From CAZAEL01 sp964484135 (GTDB lineage Bacteria > Elusimicrobiota > Elusimicrobia > FEN-1173), in the NCBI GenBank assembly GCA_964484135.1, contig CAZAEL010000049.1:1-17535 (forward strand): a stretch of DNA of 17,535 bases, in the 5' to 3' direction. This document shows positions 1-7,124 of this stretch, piece by piece. Position 1 is the stretch's first letter. The number at the start of each line of letters is the position of its first letter. Below the pieces are notes generated by a model. That model ran no database searches and was not told the origin of the DNA. It worked only from the letters and a program-made list of their open reading frames with translations. Both the position numbers and the translations under genes were made by a program.

Positions 1-317
1 CCGTCATCGGGTGGGCCTACGTCATGACGTCTTCGCGGGATTTCTGGATTTTGGGGGTGGTGGTGGGGCTGGTGCTGGGCGGGAGCCAGGCGGCCAGCCG
101 GTCCCTCATGGGCCTTTTGACCCCGCCGGACCGCAGCGCGGAGTTCTTTTCCTTCTACGGCGTGGTGGGCAAACTGACCGCGGTGCTCGGGCCCTTCGTG
201 TTCGGCCTGGCCAGCCAGTTGGGCGGGTTGCGGAACGGGGTGCTGTCGCTGTTGGTCTTCTTCCTCGCGGGCGGGGCCTTGCTGGTCTTCGTCGAGGAAA
301 ACCCCGAGGCGGCCTAA
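1..317 (+). CDS. MFS transporter, UMF1/Atg22-like, C-terminal part (partial at window start)
   Basis: The frame is open from the first bases to a TAA at 315-317, giving about 104 residues of the C-terminus of an integral membrane transporter. Two hydrophobic helices are visible, FWILGVVVGLVLGG and LSLLVFFLAGGALLVF. Between them lies the segment SQAASRSLMGLLTPP followed by EFFSFYGVVGKLTAVLGP, which matches the conserved C-terminal region of UMF1 (Atg22-like) MFS permeases, where the usual form is QALSRS..PP...EFFGFY...GK..A.LGP. The substrate cannot be told from this fragment. The stop codon overlaps that of the convergent M28-type gene by two bases, so there is no intergenic room for a separate terminator. 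Family assignment is good; the N-terminal half lies outside the window. Confidence 0.8.
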   Translation, partial: VIGWAYVMTSSRDFWILGVVVGLVLGGSQAASRSLMGLLTPPDRSAEFFSFYGVVGKLTAVLGPFVFGLASQLGGLRNGVLSLLVFFLAGGALLVFVEENPEAA

Positions 318-1207
318 ACGGCCCCCGGGGCCAAACGCCGGAACAAATCCGCCACCCCGGCCGCCAGCGCCTCCCCCGCGGCCCGCAACGCCTCCGGGCT
401 CACCTTGTCCAGCGTGTCTCCCGGGGTGTGCCAATGGGGGTACGCGTCGTCCCCCAGGACCAGGGCCGGCACCCCCGCTTCCAAAAAGGGTACGTGGTCG
501 TCGTACAGGGACCCGGTTTCATCCGAGAACCGGCTCCCCTGGGGCGTCCGGCGCGCCGCGTCCCAAAGCAGGTCCGTCAGCCAGGGCGTGGAGCGCTTCT
601 CCCTCCTGAAGCGGACCGTGGCCGCCCCCACCATGTCCGCCAAAAGCATGGCCTTGACGCGGCCCAGGTTCCCGCTCTTCTTCCATTCGGCCACGAAATG
701 CCGGCTGCCGTACGTGTGGTCCTTGGGGTCTTCCGTGCGCCAGGGCCCCGGCGCCACCGCCTCCTCCCCGTCGAAAAAAACGAACCACAACGTGTACGGC
801 GTCCTTGCGGCCGCGAAACCCCGGGCCAGCTCCAGCAACAGCCCCGCGCCGGACCCGCCGTCGTTGGCGCCCACGAACCCGTCCTGAAGCTTCGTGTCGT
901 AGTGGCCGGCCAGGATGACCCCGTCCGGCCTTTCACCGGGCCGTTCCGCCAGGACGTTGACCATGGGGACGGGGCCCGCGGGCGTACCCGCGGTGAAGGC
1001 CTGCTCTTGCGGCGCGTACCCGCACGACGCCAATTCCTCGACGATATAGGCCCTGGCCTTGGCCAGGGCCTCGGACCCGGCGGGCCGAGGCCCCAGCGCG
1101 GTCAGGCGCGCGACGTGCCCGAACGCCCGTTGAGGATCAAACGTTGGCGAAAATGGCGGACCGGCCATGGTGGGTTTCAGACTATAACAATGTCCGCCCC
1201 GGCGCAA
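314..1207 (-). CDS. M28-family zinc enzyme, glutaminyl-peptide cyclotransferase-like
   Basis: 297 residues from a TTG at 1207; an ATG at residue 14 (1168) is an equally possible start. Seen: HYDTK (102-106), GANDGG (113-118), FFDGEE (144-149), LADMVGA (189-195), DDHVPF (236-241) and PHWHTPGD (257-264). By family knowledge, human glutaminyl cyclase uses the equivalent Asp, Glu and His as zinc ligands (here D116, E149, H260), plus catalytic Glu and Asp residues (E148, D191, D236 or D237) and a Trp before the His (W259). All are present, and the YGSRHFVAEW segment after the Glu pair is also cyclase-like. So pyroglutamate formation at peptide N-termini is more likely than classical aminopeptidase action. 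No signal peptide is seen, so it may be cytoplasmic. An AAGG lies only 3 nt before the TTG, and the ATG has no Shine-Dalgarno. A TATAGT box (1181-1186, minus) would give a nearly leaderless message for the ATG. Confidence 0.87.
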   Translation of the reverse strand: MRRGGHCYSLKPTMAGPPFSPTFDPQRAFGHVARLTALGPRPAGSEALAKARAYIVEELASCGYAPQEQAFTAGTPAGPVPMVNVLAERPGERPDGVILAGHYDTKLQDGFVGANDGGSGAGLLLELARGFAAARTPYTLWFVFFDGEEAVAPGPWRTEDPKDHTYGSRHFVAEWKKSGNLGRVKAMLLADMVGAATVRFRREKRSTPWLTDLLWDAARRTPQGSRFSDETGSLYDDHVPFLEAGVPALVLGDDAYPHWHTPGDTLDKVSPEALRAAGEALAAGVADLFRRLAPGAV

Positions 1208-1280
1208 CCGCCTTCAAGGGAAGGAGGGATTTTGGTATCATAACGTTTCGTCGCCAAGGAATCCCACAAATTTCCTCCCT

Positions 1281-3119
1281 ATGAACGACAAATTCCACAT
1301 CATCGTGGTGGGCGCGGGGCACGCGGCCATTGAAGCGGCGCTGGCCGGGGCCCGCTCCGGCTTCCGCACGCTCCTGGTCACCCTGGACCGGACCAAGATC
1401 GGCCAGATGTCCTGCAACCCGGCCGTGGGCGGGGTGGGCAAGGGCCAAGTGGTGCGGGAGATCGACGCCCTGGGCGGGGAAATGGCCAAGGCCACGGACC
1501 GGGCCGGGCTTCAGTTCAAAATGCTGAACCGGGGCAAGGGGCCGGCGCTGTGGAGCCCCCGGGCCCAGTGCGACCGGGCGCTGTACCGGCAAGTGATGAC
1601 GGAAATGGTACTGGGCCAGCCGGGGCTGACGGTTTTGGAGGATGAAGTCAAAGCCATTTGGGAGCAAGGCGGCCGGGCAAAAGGCGTTCTGACCGCCCGT
1701 GCCGGGCGCATTGAGGCCCAGGCCGTGGTCCTGTCCACCGGCACCTTCATGCAGGGGCTTCTGCACCGGGGCCTCGCGTCCACGCCGGGCGGCCGGTTCC
1801 AGGAGCCGCCGTCCCGGGGGCTTTCCGACAACTTGCGCGCCTTGGGGTTTGAGGTGGGCCGGCTCAAGACCGGCACCCCGCCGCGTTTGGACGGGTCCAC
1901 CATTGACTATGCCAAGTGCGCCCCGGCGCCGGGGGACGAGCCGCCCGTGCCCCTGTCCCATTTCACCCGGTCCCTGCCGCAGAAAATGCTGCCCTGCTGG
2001 CTCACCCGCACCACGCCGGAAACCCACGACATCATCCGGAAAAATTTGGACCGTTCCCCTTTGTACAGCGGGATCATCAAGTCCGCGGGGCCACGGTATT
2101 GCCCCTCCATCGAGGACAAGGTGGTGAAATTTTCCCACCACGCTTCCCACCACGTGTTCATCGAGCCGGAAGGTTATGACACGGACGAGGTGTACCCCAA
2201 CGGCATCTCCACCAGCCTGCCGGAGGACGTGCAGGAGGCCCTGGTCCACAGCATCCCCGGCTTGGAGAACGCCAAATTTTTGAAGTACGGGTACGCGGTG
2301 GAGTACGACTTTTGCCCGCCCACCCAGCTCAAGCCCACGCTGGAGACCAAGGCCATCGAAGGCCTGTTCTTCGCGGGCCAGATCAACGGCACCACGGGGT
2401 ACGAGGAGGCGGCGGGCCAGGGGCTCATGGCCGGGATCAACGCGGCGCTGAAACTGCGGGAAGAGCCGCCCCTGGTGCTGGGCCGGGACGAGGCGTACAT
2501 CGGCGTGATGATCGACGATCTGGTGACCAAGGGCACGGACGAGCCGTACCGTCTCATGTCGTCACGGGCCGAATATCGGTTGTTGTTGCGCTGGGACAAC
2601 GCGGATCTGCGGCTGATGGACTACGGCCGGCGCGTGGGGCTGGTGTCCGAGCGAATCCATGCGCAATTTTGCGAGTACCGGCGGCGCGTGGCCGAGGCGG
2701 TGCGCGAGGCCCTGCCCGCGGACGCCTCGTCTCCCCATCTGGAAGAAGAGGCCCCCGCCCTTCCCCCCCCTCTCCCTCCGTCGGACCCCGGCGGGGCCGA
2801 AACCCCCTGGGACGATTCCCACGTTCACCGGCAGGCGGCCATTGAGAAACAGTACTGGGGCTACATCAAGCGCCAGCTCCAGGAGGTGGCCAAGTTCCGC
2901 AAAACGGAATCCCGCCGCATCCCCGCGGACCTGGACTACGACGGATTGACCGGGCTTTTGACCGAGGCCCGGCAGAAGCTCAAAAAAGTCCGGCCCGGGT
3001 CCCTGGGACAGGCGGCCCGCATCCCGGGCGTGACCCCGTCGGACGTGGGCATCCTGATGGTGCATTTGGAACGCCTGCGCCGCCAAAAGAAACAGGCCGC
3101 GGCGGGATTTTCCGCCTGA
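1281..3119 (+). CDS. mnmG: tRNA uridine-5-carboxymethylaminomethyl synthesis enzyme MnmG (GidA)
   Basis: 612 residues. The FAD- and NADH-using partner of MnmE, it installs the carboxymethylaminomethyl group on U34 of certain tRNAs in the cytoplasm. Seen: Rossmann dinucleotide motif VVGAGHAAIEAA near the N-terminus; both family signatures, GPRYCPSIEDKVVKF (about residues 270-284, with the conserved Cys) and FFAGQINGTTGYEEAAGQG; and the C-terminal helical domain ending LGQAARIPGVTPSDVG. The region 478-518, which normally carries helices with an LLRRPE-type motif, is replaced by an acidic, proline-rich stretch (PALPPPLPP). Start chosen by homology, because no clear Shine-Dalgarno precedes the ATG. 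Transcribed divergently from the M28 gene and followed 31 bp later by rsmG, the common gidA-gidB order found near many bacterial origins. mnmE is not in the window. Confidence 0.98.
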   Translation: MNDKFHIIVVGAGHAAIEAALAGARSGFRTLLVTLDRTKIGQMSCNPAVGGVGKGQVVREIDALGGEMAKATDRAGLQFKMLNRGKGPALWSPRAQCDRALYRQVMTEMVLGQPGLTVLEDEVKAIWEQGGRAKGVLTARAGRIEAQAVVLSTGTFMQGLLHRGLASTPGGRFQEPPSRGLSDNLRALGFEVGRLKTGTPPRLDGSTIDYAKCAPAPGDEPPVPLSHFTRSLPQKMLPCWLTRTTPETHDIIRKNLDRSPLYSGIIKSAGPRYCPSIEDKVVKFSHHASHHVFIEPEGYDTDEVYPNGISTSLPEDVQEALVHSIPGLENAKFLKYGYAVEYDFCPPTQLKPTLETKAIEGLFFAGQINGTTGYEEAAGQGLMAGINAALKLREEPPLVLGRDEAYIGVMIDDLVTKGTDEPYRLMSSRAEYRLLLRWDNADLRLMDYGRRVGLVSERIHAQFCEYRRRVAEAVREALPADASSPHLEEEAPALPPPLPPSDPGGAETPWDDSHVHRQAAIEKQYWGYIKRQLQEVAKFRKTESRRIPADLDYDGLTGLLTEARQKLKKVRPGSLGQAARIPGVTPSDVGILMVHLERLRRQKKQAAAGFSA

Positions 3120-3150
3120 CCTTTTTCCTACTTCCTCCTCTGAAAAACCT

Positions 3151-3873
3151 TTGACCCTGCGCGCTCTGTTCGAAAAACACGCTGTTCTACTGTCCCCCCT
3201 GGGATTGGCGCCCGGCGACGAGACCCTGGGCCGGATCGAGGAATTCCTGACGGAGCTGGGGGACAGGAACAGGAGCGTCAACCTCGTCTCCTTTTCCTCC
3301 CCCGAAGAACTCTTCCTGAACCATGCGCTGGATTCCCTGATGGCGCTGGTCCACGGCGCCCCGGAACAGGCCCGTTGCGTGGACGTGGGCGCGGGCGGCG
3401 GGTTTCCCGGTTTTCCCCTGGCCCTGGCCCGGCCCAACTGGTCCATGACCTTTGTGGAGTCCGTGGGCAAGAAGGCGGCCTTCCTGCGGGACATGGCGGG
3501 CCGTTTTTCCCTCGCTGGCGCCGTGGTGGCGGAGGGCCGGGCCGAAACCCTGGCTCATGAGCCCGCCCATCGTGAAACCTACGACCTGGCTTTTTGCCGG
3601 GCCGTGGGATCTTTGCCGGAGGTGCTGGAGCTGACCCTGCCTTTTCTCAAGGTCGGCGGGGCCTGCCTTCTGCACCGGGGCGCGGACGGTCCCGAGGAAA
3701 CTTCGGGCGCGGCCAAAGCGTTGCAGGTTCTCGGCGGCGAGGTGACAACCGTCCATCCGTACCGTTTGCCGGGGCTGGACAGGACCCGGCACATCCTGCG
3801 CGTGGAGAAAAAGGCCCAAACCCCCGCGCAATACCCCCGCCGCGTGGGCGTGCCGGCAAAACGACCTTTGTGA
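3151..3873 (+). CDS. rsmG: 16S rRNA (guanine-527-N7)-methyltransferase RsmG (GidB)
   Basis: 240 residues from a TTG start; no convincing Shine-Dalgarno is visible, so the exact start is uncertain. RsmG methylates N7 of G527 in 16S rRNA using S-adenosylmethionine. Seen: the SAM-binding motif DVGAGGGFPGFPLA (about residues 76-89), the VES..KKAAFLRD segment with the acidic ribose-binding residue, and the FCRAVGSLPEVLEL block typical of the family. The N-terminal NLVSFSSPEELFLNHALDSL matches the usual NLT.....E....H..DSL region. It follows mnmG by 31 bp on the same strand and is probably co-transcribed. In many genomes parA and parB follow gidB; here a rhomboid gene follows instead. Confidence 0.96.
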   Translation: MTLRALFEKHAVLLSPLGLAPGDETLGRIEEFLTELGDRNRSVNLVSFSSPEELFLNHALDSLMALVHGAPEQARCVDVGAGGGFPGFPLALARPNWSMTFVESVGKKAAFLRDMAGRFSLAGAVVAEGRAETLAHEPAHRETYDLAFCRAVGSLPEVLELTLPFLKVGGACLLHRGADGPEETSGAAKALQVLGGEVTTVHPYRLPGLDRTRHILRVEKKAQTPAQYPRRVGVPAKRPL

Positions 3874-3927
3874 CCACACCCTTTTTGGATCTACAAAACG
3901 ACTTCCTGTCGGCAAAGGACGCGGGTG

Positions 3928-3987
3928 ATCCCATCACCTGCCTGCAGGCGAACCGCCTGCTTCTGCAGTCGAGACAGGTGATGGGAT
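3928..3987 (+). promoter_or_regulatory. Long hairpin masking the ribosome-binding site and start of the rhomboid gene
   Basis: Perfect 13-bp inverted repeat: ATCCCATCACCTG at 3928-3940 and CAGGTGATGGGAT at 3975-3987. Inside it is a second perfect 7-bp stem, GCAGGCG (3944-3950) and CGCCTGC (3954-3960), with a 3-nt loop. CTGCAG occurs twice inside (3942-3947, 3963-3968). The right outer arm contains the AGG(TG) Shine-Dalgarno (3976-3980) and the first two bases of the rhomboid ATG (3986). In mRNA the folded form would hide the initiation region. No U-tract follows, so it is not a standard terminator. It could instead be a mobile REP-like palindrome that happens to sit here. Confidence 0.6.
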
Positions 3988-4672
3988 GATCCCCCTCAAA
4001 GACAGCGTCTCGTCCCGCTCCTGGCCGGTGGTCAACGTGCTTTTGATCCTGGCCAACGTCGCGGTCTTCGTCAAGGAACTGTCCTTTCCCGACGGGCGGC
4101 TCCTGGAGGCCTTCCTCCATGATTGGGGCGTGGTGCCTCTTCGCCTGCTCTCCTATCCCTGGGAGGACTGGCCCACGATTTTTTCCTCCATGTTTATGCA
4201 CGGCGGGTGGGCCCACGTGGGCGGCAACATGCTCTATCTGTGGATCTTCGGGGACAACGTGGAGGACCGCATGGGGCACTTTCGGTACCTGCTGTTCTAC
4301 CTGCTGGTGGGCGCCGCGGCCACCCTCACGCAAGTGTCCCTCAACCCCGCCAGCCGGATCCCCTTGATCGGCGCGTCCGGCGCCATCGCCGGGGTGCTGG
4401 GCGCGTACTTCGTTCTGTACCCCACGGCGCGGGTGCTGACCCTGGTGCCGATTTTCTATTTCATCCGGGTGGTGGAGATCCCGGCGCTGTTCTTTTTGGG
4501 GTTTTGGTTCGTGATGCAGGCCCTGCAGGGGATGGGGTCCTTGACCCATCAGGCCCTGCGCGGGGACGTGGGCGGTGTGGCCTGGTGGGCCCACGCCGGG
4601 GGCTTCGTGGCGGGGCTGTTCTTCGTGGGGTTCTTCAAGCGGCCCCGCCTCAGGCGGCGGGGCGGGAACTGA
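3986..4672 (+). CDS. Rhomboid-family intramembrane serine protease
   Basis: 228 residues starting MIPLKD, the usual N-terminus of this bacterial rhomboid subfamily. Rhomboids cleave transmembrane segments inside the membrane with a Ser-His dyad. Seen: FMHGGWAHVGGNM (the HGG.xH...N loop/TM2 block, from about residue 70); GASGAIAGVLGAY with catalytic Ser131; and WWAHAGGFVAGLFF with catalytic His203. Several hydrophobic helices are evident (PVVNVLLILANVAVFV, YLLFYLLVGAAATL, and others), consistent with a six-helix core. Its start codon and Shine-Dalgarno lie in the right arm of the long inverted repeat upstream. It follows rsmG by 112 bp on the same strand and could be read from the mnmG promoter or its own. 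The assembly gap begins 21 bp after the stop, so the downstream context is unknown. Confidence 0.95.
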   Translation: MIPLKDSVSSRSWPVVNVLLILANVAVFVKELSFPDGRLLEAFLHDWGVVPLRLLSYPWEDWPTIFSSMFMHGGWAHVGGNMLYLWIFGDNVEDRMGHFRYLLFYLLVGAAATLTQVSLNPASRIPLIGASGAIAGVLGAYFVLYPTARVLTLVPIFYFIRVVEIPALFFLGFWFVMQALQGMGSLTHQALRGDVGGVAWWAHAGGFVAGLFFVGFFKRPRLRRRGGN

Positions 4673-4693
4673 TCCCTGAAAGCCTCCCCCCGG

Positions 4694-4793
4694 NNNNNNN
4701 NNNNNNNNNNNNNNNNNNNNNNNNNNNNNNNNNNNNNNNNNNNNNNNNNNNNNNNNNNNNNNNNNNNNNNNNNNNNNNNNNNNNNNNNNNNNN
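4694..4793. other. Assembly gap (100 N)
   Basis: Exactly 100 N, a size conventionally used for scaffold gaps of unknown length. Adjacency of the rhomboid gene and the CbiX-like gene therefore rests on scaffolding only. Confidence 0.99.
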
Positions 4794-4807
4794 CTAGGGG
4801 ATCAGGG

Positions 4808-5344
4808 TCAGCGCGCCGCCGAGGCCTTTCCCTCCAATTGTTTTGACAGGAGTTCCGCCACCTCCGACAGATCGTAGGGCCAGAGGTATTGGATGCGCAC
4901 GTCGGGATGGCGGGACGCCATGTCCCGGGTGATCTGCGGGATCTCCACCTCGGAGTGGTACCCGCCGGGCGTGAGCATGATGGTCAAGACGCGGACGGAG
5001 GAATAGCCCCGCGACGCGGCCTCGGAGATGGCCTCCTCCAGGCTGGGCGCGCAGAACTCGTTGTAAGCCACCACCACCTCTTTCCCCCTCAGGCGCTGGC
5101 GCAATTTCTCGCCCAAGCGCTCCATGCCGGCCTGGTACGGGTCCGTCTGGGCGGTGCGGGGCCAGCGCCGGATCTTCTGGTCCAGCTCCGCCTCCCGCGG
5201 CGACATCTCTTTCCCGCCCCGCGCCAGGCGCTCCTTTTCCAGGCGCTGGAGCTCCCCCAGCAGGTCCTTGGGAAAGTCCTTGGGCACGCCGCCGTGTCCC
5301 ACCAGGATGACGCACTCGGATTTTTTTACCGTTTTTTTCGGCAT
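4808..5344 (-). CDS. CbiX/SirB-like chelatase-family protein
   Basis: 178 residues; ATG at 5344 preceded by a strong GAGGAG Shine-Dalgarno. The fold family (class II chelatases) inserts cobalt, iron or nickel into sirohydrochlorin for cobalamin, siroheme or related cofactors. Seen: the N-terminal strand VILVGHGGVP with His17, YNEFCAPSLEEAI with Glu96, and TIMLTPGGYHSEVEIP with His130. These match the metal-binding His, Glu and His pattern of single-domain CbiX-type proteins. A charged insert (about residues 28-65) containing WPRT...DPYQAGMERL separates the halves. It lies 18 bp downstream of the MerR-type gene on the same strand, so the two are very likely one operon. No other tetrapyrrole genes are visible, so the actual substrate is open. 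The assembly gap begins just beyond its stop. Confidence 0.78.
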   Translation of the reverse strand: MPKKTVKKSECVILVGHGGVPKDFPKDLLGELQRLEKERLARGGKEMSPREAELDQKIRRWPRTAQTDPYQAGMERLGEKLRQRLRGKEVVVAYNEFCAPSLEEAISEAASRGYSSVRVLTIMLTPGGYHSEVEIPQITRDMASRHPDVRIQYLWPYDLSEVAELLSKQLEGKASAAR

Positions 5345-5362
5345 GGATGTCTCCTCGTCAAA

Positions 5363-6259
5363 TCAGGTTTTTTGCCCCCGCTGGGAATCTCGAAGGGCCG
5401 CCAGCTCCCGGGCGATCCTTTCCGCCGCGATCCCCAGGTGCGCGCCCAGGAACGCCGCGCCCCCCTGTTGGATGTGCCGGGCCAGGGGGAGGGCCGCCGG
5501 ACCGCCCATAAACAGCCGCAGGCCGGGCGCCCGCTCCGCGATCCAGCCCAGCCATTCCCGGAGCTCCGGCGGTTTCATCTCCCGCCCCAGGCCCACGTAC
5601 AAATGCCGGATGCCGGTCTTGCGGAGCGCCGCGGCCAGCCCTTCATCGGAGACGTCCGTCCCCAAGTATAAGAAACCCACGCCTCTCCGCGCCAGGGCCG
5701 CGGCCGTCATCAAAAGGGGCAGCTCCCGCGCCCCCTCCCCCGTGCCGGCCAGGACCAGACGCGGGGGCCGGGCGCGGCGCGGCGGCGAAACAACCATCCG
5801 TTCCCGGAGGCGGGCCGCGGCGAAGGCGAGCCAGGCCTGCTCCAGCCCCGGTTTCTCCTCCGCCGCCGCGGCCAGCCCCCAGACCAGAGGCAGCCACAGC
5901 CGCTGAAGCGCTTCCGCCGGACCCAGGGCGGCCCGGGCTTTTCGGTGGATGTTGTCCAAACCCGGACCGTCGAACTTTTTGACCGCGGACAGGGCCGCGG
6001 CCCGCAGCGCCCCGGCCCCGGACTTTTCTCCGGGAAAGCCGGCCAGGGCCTTGGCCGCCCGGGAGGGCGGTTCACCGGCCCGGAGCCGTTTCGCGAATTC
6101 CGCCAGGCGCTCCAGGTCCCGGTCCGCGTACAAACGGAACCGGTTGCCCGCCCGCCGGGGCGAAACCACCCGATAACGAGCCTCCCATTTCCGCAGGGTG
6201 TCGGGCTTGATGTGGAACAGCGCGCAGACCGCCTTCAGGGGATGGAGCATGCCGGTCAT
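5363..6259 (-). CDS. MerR-family regulator with degenerate B12-binding-like C-terminal domain
   Basis: 298 residues. Residues about 7-75 form a MerR-type winged helix: LKAVCALFHIKPDTLRKWEARY, then the GNRFRLYADRDLERL wing. Residues about 100-155 resemble the four-helix cap, and 165-290 a Rossmann-like B12-binding domain (LVLAGTGEG..., GVGFLYLGTDVSDEGL, LFMGGPAAL), as in CarH/LitR photoreceptor-repressors. Those use a His in a GE.H..G-type motif as a cobalamin ligand, plus Trp and Glu-His residues in the cap. Here the motif region reads GEGARELP (174-181) with no His, and cap segment 122-146 has no His either. Light or B12 sensing in the CarH manner is therefore doubtful; CarA-like B12-independent action is possible. 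No clear Shine-Dalgarno; Met4 (6250) is an alternative start. A 42-bp inverted repeat lies 22 bp upstream and is its likely operator. The CbiX-like gene follows in the same operon. Confidence 0.82.
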   Translation of the reverse strand: MTGMLHPLKAVCALFHIKPDTLRKWEARYRVVSPRRAGNRFRLYADRDLERLAEFAKRLRAGEPPSRAAKALAGFPGEKSGAGALRAAALSAVKKFDGPGLDNIHRKARAALGPAEALQRLWLPLVWGLAAAAEEKPGLEQAWLAFAAARLRERMVVSPPRRARPPRLVLAGTGEGARELPLLMTAAALARRGVGFLYLGTDVSDEGLAAALRKTGIRHLYVGLGREMKPPELREWLGWIAERAPGLRLFMGGPAALPLARHIQQGGAAFLGAHLGIAAERIARELAALRDSQRGQKT

Positions 6260-6280
6260 TCTACAAAAGCCACCGGCTCT

Positions 6281-6322
6281 TTGTCCAATTTATTGATACT
6301 TTTATATTTAAATATTGGACAA
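6281..6322. promoter_or_regulatory. 42-bp inverted repeat, copy 1 (putative operator/promoter of merR-cbiX)
   Basis: TTGTCCAAT (6281-6289) and ATTGGACAA (6314-6322) form a perfect 9-bp inverted repeat around a 24-bp, very AT-rich centre. Read on the minus strand, the arm gives a TTGTCC -35-like box, and TATCAA lies 18 bp further as a weak -10. This points to the MerR-type gene whose start is 22 bp beyond. The geometry (9-24-9) is exactly repeated at 7824-7865. MerR-family proteins bind palindromes between or over -35 and -10 elements, so autoregulation is a reasonable inference. Confidence 0.6.
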
Positions 6323-6376
6323 CCTTTACGCGCCCCCGGCCGCCGCGGACCGCCGCGCCCCGGGAACCGCGGCCTC

Positions 6377-6878
6377 TCACTTTTCCCCCTTCCAGGACCG
6401 CGCCACGAAGCGCCCCGCCCGCCCGGAAATCACGGACACCGCCTTGGCCGCGTTGCGACGGCGGACCTCCGCGGACTTAAGCCGGGAGAAGCCCCGCAGG
6501 ATCTCTTTCTTGCGGCCTGGCGACAGCGCGGCCCAGGATTTTTGGGCCCGCGGGTTTTTCTTCAGAGGGCCCCGGAACCAGGCCGGCATGGAATGGATGG
6601 GATCGCTTTTCTGTGGGCGATCAAAGCGCGCATCAACCATCACACGATCCCCCAGCTCTGCGCCGGAAGCCCTGCGCACCTGCCCGTGCAGATATAGGAA
6701 AAATCCACCGTTGCCCATGGGCATCCTGTTGATGCGCCAGGGCGGGTTCGGCCGGCCTCTGATCCGCACCAAAACGGGCATGGGCCTGCGCCATTTCGAC
6801 CTGAGGGCCGGGCCTGTTTTGGACTGACAGCCTCACAGGGATTGATCCGCTGATGCTGATCTTGGCCCGGAACCACAT
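6377..6878 (-). pseudogene. DUF1905/OmdA (YdeI-like) protein gene with an apparent +1 frameshift
   Basis: Two frames carry parts of one family. From an ATG at 6878 with a good AAGGGGGG Shine-Dalgarno, the product begins MWFRAKISISGS, the typical FRAKI...SG start of DUF1905-OmdA proteins. In a second frame, one base out, it continues PVLVRIRG...RINRMPMGNGGFF and LGDRVMVDARFD (DUF1905). It then runs through KNPRAQKSWAALSPGRKKEI and RRNAAKAVSVISGRAGRF (OmdA/YdeI domain) to a TGA at 6377. Counting residues from MWFRAK to PVLV gives the family's usual spacing (about 34) only if one base is skipped, within roughly 6790-6835. An intact protein would be about 166 residues. Cause unknown: true pseudogene, assembly error or recoding. 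A shorter product could start at an ATG at 6781. The function of the family is poorly defined. Confidence 0.6.
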
Positions 6879-7124
6879 GCTCTTCCCCCCTTTCAAATGA
6901 TCTGTTCGCCTTCCCGTTTTTGATAAAATTTTTCTGCTCATGGATGCCGGGAGATATTCATTCCCGCCTCCGAACCAGGCCGATGGACAAAACCATCCCC
7001 CCTGACGAAAGGATCCAATGGAGCACGACGCCCACCCTCCCAGGGCCAGGAAGACGCAGGAGACAGGCCGCCCTCTCAAAGAGATTTCAAAAATTTTCAC
7101 CCGCGGATTTTTAAAGCCTTCATC

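Noticed and set aside
3928..3987. Rho-independent terminator of rsmG
   Set aside because: The stem is strong but no U-rich tail follows; instead the rhomboid start codon is within the arm.
6315..6827. Plus-strand open frame opposite the DUF1905/OmdA gene
   Set aside because: The minus strand encodes recognisable family motifs and a ribosome-binding site; the plus frame is Arg/Pro-rich without similarity.
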